Source: Aegilops tauschii subsp. strangulata
Lineage: Eukaryota; Streptophyta; Magnoliopsida; Poales; Poaceae
Length of the DNA stretch: 64,000 bases
NCBI RefSeq assembly: GCF_002575655.3
Contig: NC_053038.3
Span: 146,584,885-146,648,884 of the forward strand
Reading direction: 5' to 3'
Shown here: in pieces, positions 42,601-53,528 of the stretch
Layout of the letters: every line of letters starts with the position of its first letter
Position numbering within the stretch: the first letter of the stretch is position 1
Position numbers and translations under genes: made by a program
The notes under the pieces: generated by a model
What the model saw: only the letters and a program-made list of their open reading frames with translations
Told to the model about the DNA's origin: nothing
The model's database searches: none

Positions 42601-45127
42601 ATGGCTCCTTCGATCATCGGCAACGATGCGATCCAGGGTGAGGTTTTTCCCCCCGGATAGATCTTTGTATTCGGCGGCTTCGCACCGCGGGCCAACTCGC
42701 TTGGCCATCTGGAGCAGATCGAGAGCTAGGCCCCTGGTCGTCAGGTCAGGTTTGGAAACCTAAACTATACTGCCGACATCCGCGGAGACTTGATCTTCGA
42801 TGGATTCGAGGTCGTGTCACGTGCGCCGCACAGGCACAACGAGCATGACTTAGCTCTGCCGTCGGACGGTGTTCGGGAGATCACACCTATGGTTACTCCG
42901 GCCCTTAGTCTGGAGCAGATCGCGCCGTCCGAGGACAGGTGGATGGACCCCGCCACGGAGGCTGCACACTCAGTGGCGATAGAGCCGAATACTGACTTCA
43001 TCTACTACAAAACCCGTGTTGCCAGATCCTTGGATTCATCCCCGGCCACGGGCCCCGAACCGCCTGCGTCCGTGCCTATCGAATCGGATCGGGCGCCGAT
43101 CATGGAATTTTCCTCCGCGGATATCTTTCAGCACTCGCCCTTGGGCGATGTGCTAAATTCGTTAAGGTCTCTCTCCTTGTCAGGATGCCCTTGGCCAAAC
43201 TATGTCCGGCTCGAGTGGGAAGCAGACGACAAAGAAATTCGTCCCCCACCCACCACCCACTTAATAGCCACTGTCGACGACTTAACCGGCCTGCTCGATT
43301 TCGACTCCGTAGACATCGATGGTATGGACGACGATGCAGGAGAGGAACAGGAACCACCGCCGACAGGGTGCTGGACAGCCACTTCATCACACGATATATA
43401 TATATATATGGTGGATACACCCAAAGAAAACAATGACGAGGAACGGAAGGATGCAGCGAAGGATAGCTCCCTCGAGAAGCAACCAAAACGATGATGTAAG
43501 CGCTGCTCCAAATCCCGCCTCGGCAAAAACAACGATAACAGCGCAGGAAAGAATAATACCCCGGTCGACTCAAAAGGAAACGACGACCACCTAGACCCAG
43601 CAACAGAGCAGGATGAACAAGCAGACGGCGAACATAGTACAGAGCCGCTGTCCGATCATGGTGACGCCGAGGGTAAAGATCATCAACCTGTCTCCGGAGA
43701 GGAGAATAGTCCGGACGACGATGCACACATCATCCCGGAAAGGCACTTGGAACAAGAGAACCTCCACAGGAGGCTTATTGCCACCGCGAGGAGCCTGATG
43801 AACCAGAAGCAAAGGCTTAAGGCCGCGCAAAATACACTCATCAGTAGTTGGAACAAAGTGCTTGACACTGCAGAAAAGTACGATGGCAGTCGTCACACAA
43901 AGAGCTATCCAAAGCGCAAGCTACTGCCTGAATTCGACGATGAGGCCCTAGAGCCCATACAGCCGAAAAATAAAACGGCCGATCTGCCAGATCGACCACC
44001 CCGTGGCCGCGACAGGGCAGCTAACGACACATAAGTCAGCACATGATTCACGTGAGGACTTGCATCAAAAAGCCGGTATGACCAGGTCCATCTACGGATC
44101 TAGGAAGCGTGCTCCGGCGCAGAATCAAAACCGAACACTACAACCATTAGAACGCCATGACACATCCAAATACAGGGGTGCCGCGCACCCCCTATGCTTC
44201 ACCGATGAGGTCCTGGATCACGAATTTCCGGAGGGATTCAAGCCCGTGAATATAGAGGCACATGACGGAACGACAAACCCTGGGGTCTGGATTGAGGACT
44301 TTATCCTTCATATCCATATGGCTCACGGAGATGATCTCCACGCCATCAAATACTTGCCTCTCAAGTTGAAAGGACTAGCTCGGCACTGGCTGAAGAGCCT
44401 CCCCAAAAACTCAATTGGAAGTTGGGAGGAGCTTGAGGATGCTTTCAGGGATAATTTTCAAGGGACCTATGTCCGACCTCCGGATGCAGACGACTTAAGT
44501 CATATAATTGAATAGCCCGGAGAGTCAGCCCGAAAGCTTTGGAACAGATTCCTCACTAAGAAGAATCAGATTGTTGACTGCCCGAACGCCGAAGCCTTAG
44601 CGGCTTTCAAACACAGTGTCCGGGACGAATGGCTCGCCAGACACCTCGGCCAGGAAAAACCAAGGACAATGGCAGCCCTAACAAGTCTTATGACCCACTT
44701 TTGCGCGGGCGAAGATAGTTGGCTGGCCCGTAGCGGCACCAGCGACCCAGGCACATCCGAAGTCAAGCATGGCAATGGAAAACCATGACGCAACAAAAGC
44801 AAGCGTCGAAACAATGAAGAGAGCCCAGACAACACGGCGGTGAACGCCGGATTCAGGGGCTCACGATCCGGTCAACGGAAAAAGCCATTCAAAGGAAGCA
44901 GAGATGGACCGTCCAGCCTAAACAAGATTCTAGACAAATTATGTCAGATTCATGGCACCTCCGACAAACCTGCAAATCATACCCACAGAGAATGTTGGGT
45001 CTTCAAGCAGGCCGGCAAGCTAAACGCCGAACACAAGGGGAGGGAGACGCCAAGTGAAGACAAGGATGAGCCTTGCCAACAAAGCACTGGGGGACAGAAA
45101 AATTCCCACCAGAGGTCAAAACAGTGA
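42601..45127 (+). pseudogene. gag: Gag region of element E, broken
   Basis: ATG at 42601 is followed by TAG at codon 20 (42658-42660), the same stop as in C. The acidic N-terminal region re-opens at 42790-43494, with a (TA)n expansion near 43396-43408. After a shift come 43747-44034 and the Gag core 44003-44515 ('GRDRAANDT' end; 'DDLHAIKYLPLKLKG', 'SWEELEDAFRDNFQGTY'), which ends at a TAG (44513-44515, a CAG in C). The C-terminal part has another stop near 44787. The zinc-finger frame 44840-45127 keeps C-x2-H-x8-H-x4-C. Several independent lesions mean no Gag is made. Confidence 0.83.
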
Positions 45128-45726
45128 ACATGGTTCACATAACGAAGAGAAGGAGCACGCGCACACTCCGAGACGTATGCGCCGTAGAGCTTGTCACCCC
45201 CAAGTTCAACCCTTGGTCGGCCTGCCCGATCACTTTCGATTGCAGGGATTACCCGACTAGTATCCGGCATGGAGGATCGGCTGACTTGGTGCTAGACCCA
45301 ATTATTGACGGATACCATCTCACCCGAGTCCTTATGGACGGCGGCAGTAGTCTTAATCTAATATATCAGGACACAGTCCGCAAAATGGGGATATACCCGA
45401 CAAGAATTAGCCAAAGCAATACTACCTTTAAAGGAGTAATACCAGGCACAGAGGCCCGCTGCACGGGCTCTCTAGTATTAGAAGTTGTATTTGGTTCTCC
45501 TGACAACTTCCAAAGTGAAAAGTTAACCTTCGACATTGCTCCATTCCGAAGCGGCTATCAAGCACTACTCGGAAGAACAGCCTTCGCTCGTTTTAATGCA
45601 GTACCGCATTACGCTTATATTAAGCTTAAGATGCCCGGTCCATGTGGCATCATCATAGTTAGCGGAAACACAGAGCGTTCCTTACGTGCCGAAGAGCGTG
45701 TGGCGGCCTTAACAGCCGAACACTGA
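45073..45726 (+). pseudogene. pr: Retropepsin-like protease region of element E
   Basis: The open 217-codon segment contains 'RVLMDGGSSLNLIYQDTV' (Asp-Gly-Gly-Ser active site) and 'LLGRTAFARFN'. It has no internal stop but is out of frame with the preceding zinc-finger part, which it overlaps by 55 bp. It ends at 45724-45726 without RT. Confidence 0.8.
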
Positions 45727-46924
45727 ACAACCTCTCCAACCAGAATAAATGATCGGTCGTCAAGACCGCGGACACGGCTAGACGAGTCCGGCACACCACT
45801 AGGTGTAACAGCTCAGATAAACCTGAAGATTTGGTCAAGGGATATACCCCCATAAGTGGTGCTAGGGGCTTCCCGCATGTAAAAAGGGCTACAGTTCGGC
45901 TTGACCTTATTTAAGATTGAATTTTAACGATTTATTAAGAATAACTAATTTTTTCACACGATGATATTCACCTGGGTTTTTCTCTTTTACAGATGATAAT
46001 CATGCTACACCCTTCCAGGATACGGCACAACGGAGACACAGGCGCAGACGTGCAGAAGGGACCCGCTCAAAGGTTTCTTTTTAGATTAAGACCCTGTGTA
46101 AACCTTTCTCACTGTCTCTTGTTGCTTGACACCCTCCGGATACTCAACACAACCGAGAGGGATGCTGGCGTTATTGGCATTTCGCCACGTCAGACTAATG
46201 CACGTACCTGGAAATTCAGGGCTCATTATCAAGGGCGTTACTCCGCCCGGTATATTTGGTAAAGTCCGAATACCATAGGGAGTGTTCGGAGTCGCGAGTT
46301 TGGCCTTATATGCATCAGCTCCGAATCATGTCTTTGGTCAAATGTTGGGTTTGCCCGGCTCCCGTGTTTTGCTGCCTTACGTTGCGCTCTATCAGCTAAG
46401 GTGGCACCAGGAGAACTACTGCGATTGTGCCCTGGTTCATCCGGACGAGCACCTCAGTAGAGAAAGCCAAAAACTGACTGTCATGATAAAGCGCGAGACT
46501 GGTCAACCACTCGATGACTCAGCGGAACCTTCGCGATTCCTCCGCATTAAGGAAGGGCCGGTTTCCCAGGTCATGTATGTACGCGCCCCGTACTCGGACG
46601 AGCGCGGAAGTACCAGGGGCTATATAGTAGCCCCACTGTCAAACTCCTATGGCTAAGTGAAAGTGTTAAAGCAATATAGTCTGATTGCCTTGTTCGCCGC
46701 GCTATCACCTCCTTAATGGACCAAGACGTTGGATCAAGTGTGAACACGCGCTTTTCCGAACACCCCCGCATTATATGCGTGGGGGCTGAAGCCGACGACT
46801 GCAAACTTTCAGGTTATATACATACATAAACGGCCGCACAGGAGGCATCATAATACTTTCAGGCAAAAGTATAAACATAGCATTTATAATCCAAATAGCA
46901 TTGTTTTTACAATTGGGATACATG
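45727..46924. other. Convergent spacer of element E
   Basis: This is non-coding DNA between the ends of gag-protease and of the antisense gene, homologous to the spacers of B and C. 'gactgtcatgata' and 'gagcacctcagtagagaaag' are well conserved. Confidence 0.7.
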
Positions 46925-49883
46925 TCACTCAAACATGATACTCTTCGAGCACTGAGCCTCTATTGAACGAGCACCTTCTAGGACTTCGTCAAAATAGTGC
47001 TCGGCCGAAACCTGGCCTACGGCTGGATCCTGGGTTGCAATAGCAGTGGCCTCCATCTTTGTCCAGTATGTCTTGACATGGGCAAGAGCCATCCGCGCAC
47101 CCTCTATGCACACCGACCTCTTTACAGCGTCGATATGCGACAGTGCACCAAGAAATCGTTGCACTAAACCGAAATAAGTATTCAGCCTTGGTCCTTCCGG
47201 CCAAAGATGATCCACAACAGACCTCATGGCAAGCCCGAACAACCTATGGAGCTCAGCCCACTCGGCCATTTGCTCATTTAACAGCAGCAGACGCGTTGGA
47301 GCACTGAACAACGACCAGAACAACTTTTCCACTTCATGATCTTTTTGATCTTTGAAAAACTCAGTCGCATCAGCTGCACTCATTGCCAAGTCCAAGTACG
47401 CATCTGGAGAACTCCATAATTGATCCAGAAGGGCATAATTTGGATCTCCGAACTTCGTCCGCAACAAAAAGGGCTTCCCAGCCGAGATATCTCCGGTTTG
47501 ACGTAGCTCCTCCTTCGCCGCTCTGATTTTAGAACGGGTTTCCTTGGCTGCTACCATGGCCTTCTCCAGGTCCGCCGTCTTCGTTTGGTTTTCCCTTTCA
47601 AGAAGCTCATACCGGTCAGCGGCATCCTTCAGCTCAATAGCCATCTTGGCTATTTTATCTTCGCTCTGGCGATGAGAAGCCTTTTCGGCTCTTAACTCTT
47701 CGACCGCCTTTAGGGCGGCCTCATCACTTCTCCTTGCTTGTTCCTTGGCTCGGGCAAGCTCTACCCGAAGGGTCTCCACGGCGGCAGCTCTCTGCAGTCA
47801 CAGAATATTATAAATACTAGCATCATGCTCCTCTTAATACCTGTTAACCACCAGAGAATACATACCCTGTGCCTCGTCAAGCCGCTTGTTTACAAGCATG
47901 ATGTCGGCATCTGCCATATCAAGTTGCCGCTTCAGTTCGGCAAACTCACCAGTCCGGCTAGCCACCGGACCCTCAGCCGCCTGCACATGAAAGCAGCATG
48001 ATCATTACCTGGGACTATGATCCTCTGTTTGCCGCCTTTTGACAGCAACCAGAGTCTGAGGGGCTACTATCTGCATAGGGCACACCTAGCATGTGCGGTA
48101 CCATCAAAAATATATACATTACTTTGCGTACCTCAAAGCCTCTTAGCAGGCTCATAAAAGCTTCATGCAACCCACTTTCGGTAGATGAAATCCTCTCAAC
48201 CACCGTACCCATTAAAGTACGATGCGCCTCTGAGATAGCCGCTTGCTCCAGAAGACTCATCAGTGCGTCCGGTCGCGCACCGGACAGTCCCGGACTCGTT
48301 TTGTGGCTCTCCTTAGGAGCCGAATACTCCGGACTTCGGGCGGCCGAAGGGTTACCTTCTGGCCTTGGCGGATCAGGAGAAATCCTCCATGACGACACCT
48401 CAGGGTCGTCCGCCTCATGAGGCGGGGAGACAGGGGGAGGCGTTTCGCTCTACATCATCTCCGGAAGAAGATCCCCCGAAGATGAACTCTGTCGAGAAGG
48501 GCTACGATCCGAACTACAAGACATACGTCTCGGTTATTGTCCTCAGAAATGAAGCAGGATATATTTACCAAAAGTGCTTTTGTTTACTTACAACTCGATG
48601 GAGGGCAGATCCCCTTGCGGGCACTGTGCGGTAAGGATGCCCTCCGGGGTAGGACCCCCTGGCAAAGGTTTCTTCCCTCGTTTGGAAACCCTTGTTTCAA
48701 ATTCTTCAGAGGCGGTCCTTTTCCTTCCTTGGGGAGAGGGAATTTCATATTCTTCTCCCCGATTATCCTCCTTCGCAGAGACACTAATTCCCCTGGTTTG
48801 GATGAGTAATGCGTGAGGCCCACTTTCAGCTTCTTTATTCCTCCCTTTATCTTCCCCTGATGGCGCTTGATAAGGCGCGAGCTCAAGAATTCGGGCTAGT
48901 ACTGGATCCGTTGAGCCTTCGGGAAGGGGGGCCGAACACTTGATCATCTTCGCCTTTTTTATCCAGTCCTGGTCAAAGAGCGATGTTTCTGAATGATGTT
49001 GTGATAAATAAAAATACAGCATGTTCGGCCGCAGAATTGCTTACTTGGGTGTCTGGACGATTGCAGTTTAGACCCGCATCCTCGGTGGTGTTCGGAACTT
49101 TATTCGTGATCCGAAGAACAATCTATACATCTCTTTGAGCATCACGTCGAAGAATTGCTGAATAGTTCATGGTCCTTCCAGGTTGAACTCCCACATACGG
49201 AGAGGTCGACGTTGGCATGGCAGGACCCGACAAACTAGCATGACTTGCATTACCTTGACAAGGCTGACATCTCTCTTGAGGAGATCTCGGATGCGACTCT
49301 GCAATGTCGGCACATCATTAGTCGGCCCCCAGTCCAGTCCCTTGTTGACCCATGATGCCAGTTGTGGCGGGGGGCCGGAACGGAAGGCGGGGGCAGCTAT
49401 CCACTTAGTGCTTCGGGCAGCCGTGATGTAAAACCACTCCCGCTGCCATAAGTTGGACATCTCCGGGAAGGTTCCCTCTGGCCATGAAGCATCGGCGCCT
49501 TTGCTTATTATGGCACCTCCGCAGTCTGCGTGTCGCCCATCGATCATCTTCGGCTTCACATTGAAGGTCTTGAGCCATAAGCCAAAGTGTGGGGTGGTGC
49601 GGAGGAAGGCCTCACACACGACGATGAACGACGAGATGTGAAGGATGGAATCCGGAGCCAGATCATGGAAATCGAGCCCGTAATAGAACATAAGCCCTCT
49701 AACAGAGGGATCAAGACTAAAGCCTAGCCCTCGGAGGAAGTGGGAGACAAATACGACACTCTCGTTGGGTTCGGGAGTGGGGATGACCTGCCCTCGAGCG
49801 GGCAGCCTGTGCGAGATTTCGGCGGTCAGATACCTGGCTTCTCTTAGCTTCTTGATGTCCTCCTCTGTGACAGAGGAGGCCAT
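46925..49883 (-). pseudogene. Antisense five-exon extra gene of element E
   Basis: Exons deduced from GT-AG signals and from comparison with C are 49883-49045, 48988-48592, 48541-48132, 47980-47866 and 47791-46925. Exon 1 starts MASSVTEEDI and holds the full transposase-like domain ('FVSHFLRGLGFSLDP', 'GLMFYYGLDFHDLAP', 'FIVVCEAFLRTTPHFGLWL', 'MWEFNLEG'), residues 1-236, then a TGA. Exon 2 is charged, exon 3 carries 'SEAHRTLMGTVVERI', and exons 4 and 5 form a coiled coil ending in the conserved domain 'SSPDAYLDLAMSAADATEFF ... YFDEVLEGA'. Acceptors such as tgactgcag and donors such as gtaagt look functional. The domain class is known only by name from plant gypsy elements. The protein's role, perhaps packaging or targeting, is unknown. 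Confidence 0.83.
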
Positions 49884-50015
49884 CCACCGGCCTTGAAGGT
49901 TGGATCCGGAGATGATTGAGGGTCCGAAGCGCTTAGCCCGAGCCTTGGATGTTGGAATTCGAGGTGAGGGAAGGCGAGGATCGAGCTGAAGAAGAAAAGG
50001 ACAGGCCTTGACCCC

Positions 50016-50024
50016 TTTATAAAG
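50016..50024 (-). promoter_or_regulatory. TATA box of the element E antisense gene
   Basis: CTTTATAAA on the minus strand lies about 135 bp before the ATG at 49883. It corresponds in position to the box of C. Confidence 0.6.
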
Positions 50025-50445
50025 AGGGTGAATATCAAGCGTCCTCCGCGTGGTTGTTTGGGACTTACCTAAAATCGAGGAGTCATACCAGCAGGCACGA
50101 TTGGGTTACCCATACCCGTATTGATGAGAATCCCGTGATAAGGGGAACACGATCTCTGCTTCAACAAGACATGCCAATAAAACCGCCTCGCAACACGTGC
50201 AGTGGCAGGCTGGGAAAACCGGTTCGTAATGACCGGACCACGGCGGGACATCACGCTATGAAAAGTTGTCAGCAGATTAGATTAGTGGAAATATTATACT
50301 CTCTACGGTGGTATGTGGAATTTGTTTTGCAGAGCCGGGCACGATCCTTGTGTTCAAAATCTTCTATGAAGTATTCGGAGGAAGAACCCACCTTGCAATG
50401 CCGAAGACAATCTGCGCAGCAGACTCATTGTCATTGAAGCCTGGT

Positions 50446-50456
50446 TCAGGGGCTAC
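50446..50456 (+). other. Polypurine tract of element E
   Basis: 'caggggctac' lies directly before the 3' LTR. Confidence 0.7.
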
Positions 50457-50929
50457 TGAGGGAGTCCTGGATTAGGGGGTCCTCGGACTGCCGGACTATA
50501 TACTTTGGCCGGACTGTTGGACTATGAAGATACAAGATTGAAGACTTCGTCCCGTGTCCGGGTGGGACTCTCCTTGGCGTGGAAGGCAAGCTTGGCAATT
50601 CGGATATGTAGATCTCCTCCCGTGTAACCGACTGTGTGTAACCCTAGCCCCCTCCGGTATCTATATAAACCTGAGGGTTTAGTCCATAGGACGAAACAAC
50701 AATCATAATCATAGGCTAGCTTCTAGGGTTTAGCCTCTATGATCTCGTGGTAGATCAACTCTTGTAATACTCATATCATCAAGATCAATCAAGCAGGAAG
50801 TAGGGTATTACCTCCATCGAGAGGGCCCGAACCTGGGTAAACATTGTGTCCCCCGCCTCCTGTTACCATCCGCCTTAGACGCACAGTTCCGGACCCCCTA
50901 CCCGAGATCCGCCGGTTTTGACACCGACA
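50457..50929 (+). repeat. 3' LTR of element E
   Basis: The 473-bp LTR has the same termini as the 5' LTR. It shares private variants with the LTR fragment at 41264-41713. Confidence 0.92.
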
Positions 50930-51269
50930 ACGCTGGACCCTCCACGTCGCTCACCGAATGGAACGCGCTTCGTCTTGCGTTTTCACTCGCTTGTGGGACC
51001 GCAGTTGAGAGCAAACCGACGTCCCTCCCCCTCCCCCGCCCGCGTCATTTTATGTGGCGTAAATAAAAATAGAGGGAGTATACTACGGATGAGGATCCCC
51101 TGACGTGGCCGAACCCATTGAGTAACTGACATGCGGGGCCTAGCAAGCATGGGGTCCGCCAGTAAGTGACCGAAAGGGAGGGTAAGGCAGGGATATCTAC
51201 GTCAGAGGATCCACTTCCACTACAACTCCCTCCTTCCATTTACTATACAGGGCCTAAGGGTTTTTCGAG
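50930..51269 (+). repeat. 340-bp flank duplicate, right (original) copy
   Basis: It is nearly identical to 41714-42053 and here continues without a break into a complete Stowaway MITE. It includes an older block ('ggaacgcgcttcgtcttgcg ... gtgggaccgcagttgagag') also related to 63349-63395. Confidence 0.93.
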
Positions 51270-51741
51270 GCTAACTTGGACCAAATGTTATAGTAATAAT
51301 ATATGACATGCAACTTACACAAAGCATACGGTTAAATTCGTATGTGAAAGGAGCTTACAATGATATAATTTTCACATTATACATCTCATGTACTATTAAT
51401 CTTGTCAATAGTCAAATGCGGTTTTGAAAACGCATTAGAGCATGGTTAATAATATAGCCAGTCGATGGCTATAAGGAACTGCCATGTCATCTATAGCCAT
51501 CATCTATTATATGCACTCATACAGTAGTGTGGGCTATAAGGTTGGCTATTTCCTGCAAAAAAATTATAAGGTTGGCTATTGTATTAGTACTTTTTTCCAT
51601 CTCCTCTCCATCTCTTTCTTCATATTTATTGTATTTAACTAGGAATGTGTATATAGCTAGGTTCTTGCATGAGAGCTCACTCCCCTTACTTTTTCACATC
51701 TCTCTTCTCCACATAGGCCCTATATAAATGGAAGGAGGGAG
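51226..51741. mobile_element. Stowaway MITE with a nested insertion
   Basis: The left end CTCCCTCCTTCCATTTA and right end TAAATGGAAGGAGGGAG form inverted repeats of about 25 bp. A TA follows the right end. The Stowaway interior (for example 'cttgtcaatagtcaaatgcg') runs to about 51438 and resumes at 51717 with 'gccctatataaatgg'; the segment between is foreign. Confidence 0.82.
51438..51716. mobile_element. Insertion nested in the Stowaway MITE
   Basis: About 275 bp beginning 'agcatggttaataatatagc' and ending 'cttctccaca' interrupt the MITE, with TAG on both sides (51436-51438 and 51714-51716). 'ctataaggttggctatt' occurs twice inside it. It has no coding capacity. A small DNA transposon is likely; its superfamily is not clear. 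Confidence 0.6.
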
Positions 51742-51971
51742 TACTACTATGAGCACTACATACTCTAGTACAGATGTTGTCAGTACTCCACTAGTACTAT
51801 TGGACAGGGAGCTTAAAAAAAGTTACTATTGGACTGGCAATACGTGGCAAAATCCTAGTAGGAAGAGCATGCGTGAGAACAAGCACATTCACATGGTTAA
51901 AAAAATTGGAAACCATCTCAAGTACAAATCTAGGAGTACGTACGAATCTAACAATATTGATTGGGCGTTGT

Positions 51972-52057
51972 TGAATGTTGATACTTTTTTTTATCAAAGT
52001 AGAGATACTTTGACTACACATAAAACTTATATGTAAACTAGAAAGGATAGGAGGGAG
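51972..52057. mobile_element. Stowaway MITE, right half only
   Basis: 'gttgatactttttttt ... aaagtagagatactttgac ... ggataggagggag' corresponds to the right half of the MITE at 9805-9962, followed by TA. The left half is replaced by unrelated sequence. Confidence 0.75.
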
Positions 52058-52059
52058 TA

Positions 52060-52822
52060 TATTGTACATTCAAAAACGAAACAAACATTGAATACCCTTT
52101 ATATATGATTTGCGGATGCTATGATCACCGGTTCAAAATTTTGAACCCGCCTTAGGTATCACACATGCCCCCACTCGTTCTCTCTCGATTTCATCTCGGG
52201 GTCCGGAGATCGATTACAAGAGGACTAGGGTGGGTACAATACGTTCGTTTCACTTATGAACGTACAATATACTCCCTCTGATCCCCACAGACACCCCCCG
52301 CGGGTCATTTCTATCATAGAAACAGACCAAACCTTTATCACCTTGCACGACACGCAATTGATCTCTGAACATCAATCAATCTCGTCAACATGTGCCGGGG
52401 CATGAACCGAATGGGATGTCAAAACTAAGATGTGAAGCGACATGTAGTGGAGGCAAAGTGAAACTTTAAACGAACCGTTTGTTTGTATGCATGTCGGACA
52501 AATTACAAAAAATTGGAAATGCAGGCATGGTCTAGGCCCACATGCGAATGATACTCGGCGGAATGTTCAAATGAGGCATGCGGGAGGATGGACTCGCCGG
52601 AGGGCAACATGATCGATGGAGAAGAGGGTTGGAGAGGAATGAGAAATAAGCAAACACCACATGATTATACTTGAACGGCTCAATAAACAATAAGTTGTCT
52701 CGCTTGGCCTACATAGTGAAAGGCCTAATGCGCAACGGGAAGCACTGACACTCGAATATGGCCGGGAAAACAGGGAAACCGACATGTGGGGCACACCTGC
52801 CGGGACGACGTAGCGCAGACTA
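52060..52822. other. Unassigned DNA
   Basis: No gene is supported. A lone 'tactccctctgatccc' near 52270 may be another MITE end. The rest shows nothing I can name. Confidence 0.4.
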
Positions 52823-52925
52823 GTCCAATGGAGGAGCTGGCCCACGACCTCCTCGCCATCGGCAACCGTTCATGTGGGTCGTGGGGGCCAACAACGTGGC
52901 GCAGCTCCAGCACCGCCTCTGGACA
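52823..52925 (+). pseudogene. UDP-glycosyltransferase gene fragment
   Basis: 'MEELAHDLLAIGN' (from 52828) and, one base shifted, 'PFMWVVGANNVAQLQHRLW' resemble the stretch '...EELA.GL..SG.PFLWVVR' that precedes the PSPG box in plant family 1 glycosyltransferases, enzymes that attach sugars to small molecules in the cytosol. Only about 30 codons are recognisable, with a frameshift, no PSPG box and no catalytic N-terminal domain. It is a gene relic, possibly carried by a transposon. Confidence 0.45.
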
Positions 52926-53016
52926 CGGCGACCGCGGTGAGTGACACGCTCATCGTCGCTAGACACGGTCGGTTCCAGTGTGCCGAGGGTGGCGTTAGTG
53001 TTGTGGCACGACCAAC

Positions 53017-53250
53017 ATTATGTTTGGTTTGTGCCCAAGGTTGCCCCATCAAAGCATTGGGTAGCCAAAATTTTGGTTGCCCATGATTTGGCCGACATTG
53101 GCAAGAAAAATGAACTAGCGTTGACTAGAGTTCATTGGCATGCCAAAAAAATGGCAACCATCCAAACAAAGACCAATCTTTGGGTCATGACCAAAATTTT
53201 GGTAAGGTGCACTTTGGCCACAATCCAAATACACCCCAACACCTGGCTCA
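53017..53250. mobile_element. MITE-like inverted-repeat element
   Basis: Ends of about 30 bp are inverted: 'gtttggtttgtgcccaaggt' at the left, and the reverse complement of the right end reads ATTTGGATTGTGGCCAAAGT. Internal 'ccaaaattttgg' occurs near both ends. A Tourist-like MITE is likely; the exact ends and target duplication are uncertain. Confidence 0.6.
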
Positions 53251-53528
53251 TCGAGGATGCACGGGGCGTCGGGACGCGTCCACGGAGTGGTGTAGCGCGG
53301 CCAACTGCATCCTCAGGACCTGAGACCATCCCGGGTCGTCTTGCTTTTTCAATGACATGCGTCGATCACATGTGAGCAAAGGGCATCTCCAACGTTGCCA
53401 CGATCGCAGCTGACTACCCTGGCACACCAAAAACCCTCGTCCCTCGCGCCGTCGCGCGGTGCGTTCCCAGCCGGCGCCAGCTGCCCGCATTCATGACGTC
53501 CATCCGTATGCCGTCGTTAAGAGGCTCG
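53251..53528. other. Left flank of element F
   Basis: GC-rich DNA resumes at 62191 beyond element F. Together they appear to form the upstream region of the small gene at 62330. The target duplication GCTCG is at 53524-53528. Confidence 0.5.
53524..53528 (+). repeat. Left target site duplication of element F (GCTCG)
   Basis: GCTCG is repeated at 62186-62190 directly after the 3' LTR. Confidence 0.93.

Larger units (their letters stand above)
42081..50929 (+). mobile_element. Non-autonomous Ty3/gypsy element E
   Basis: The 8849-bp element has two 473-bp LTRs, a primer binding site, a polypurine tract, degraded gag-protease on the plus strand and a five-exon antisense gene on the minus strand. 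RT and integrase are absent. The flanking bases differ (gctac before, acgct after), so there is no target duplication; the element is the product of recombination, not of a simple insertion. The LTRs differ at about 14 positions (3 percent). Confidence 0.92.

Noticed and set aside
43396..43408. (TA)n run in E gag as a regulatory site
   Set aside because: It lies within decayed coding sequence that C has without expansion; simple microsatellite growth explains it.
41702..51239. Identical small open frames of 61 and 64 codons at two places (41702-42023 and 50918-51239)
   Set aside because: They are the same because the 340-bp flank is duplicated, not because a protein is conserved.
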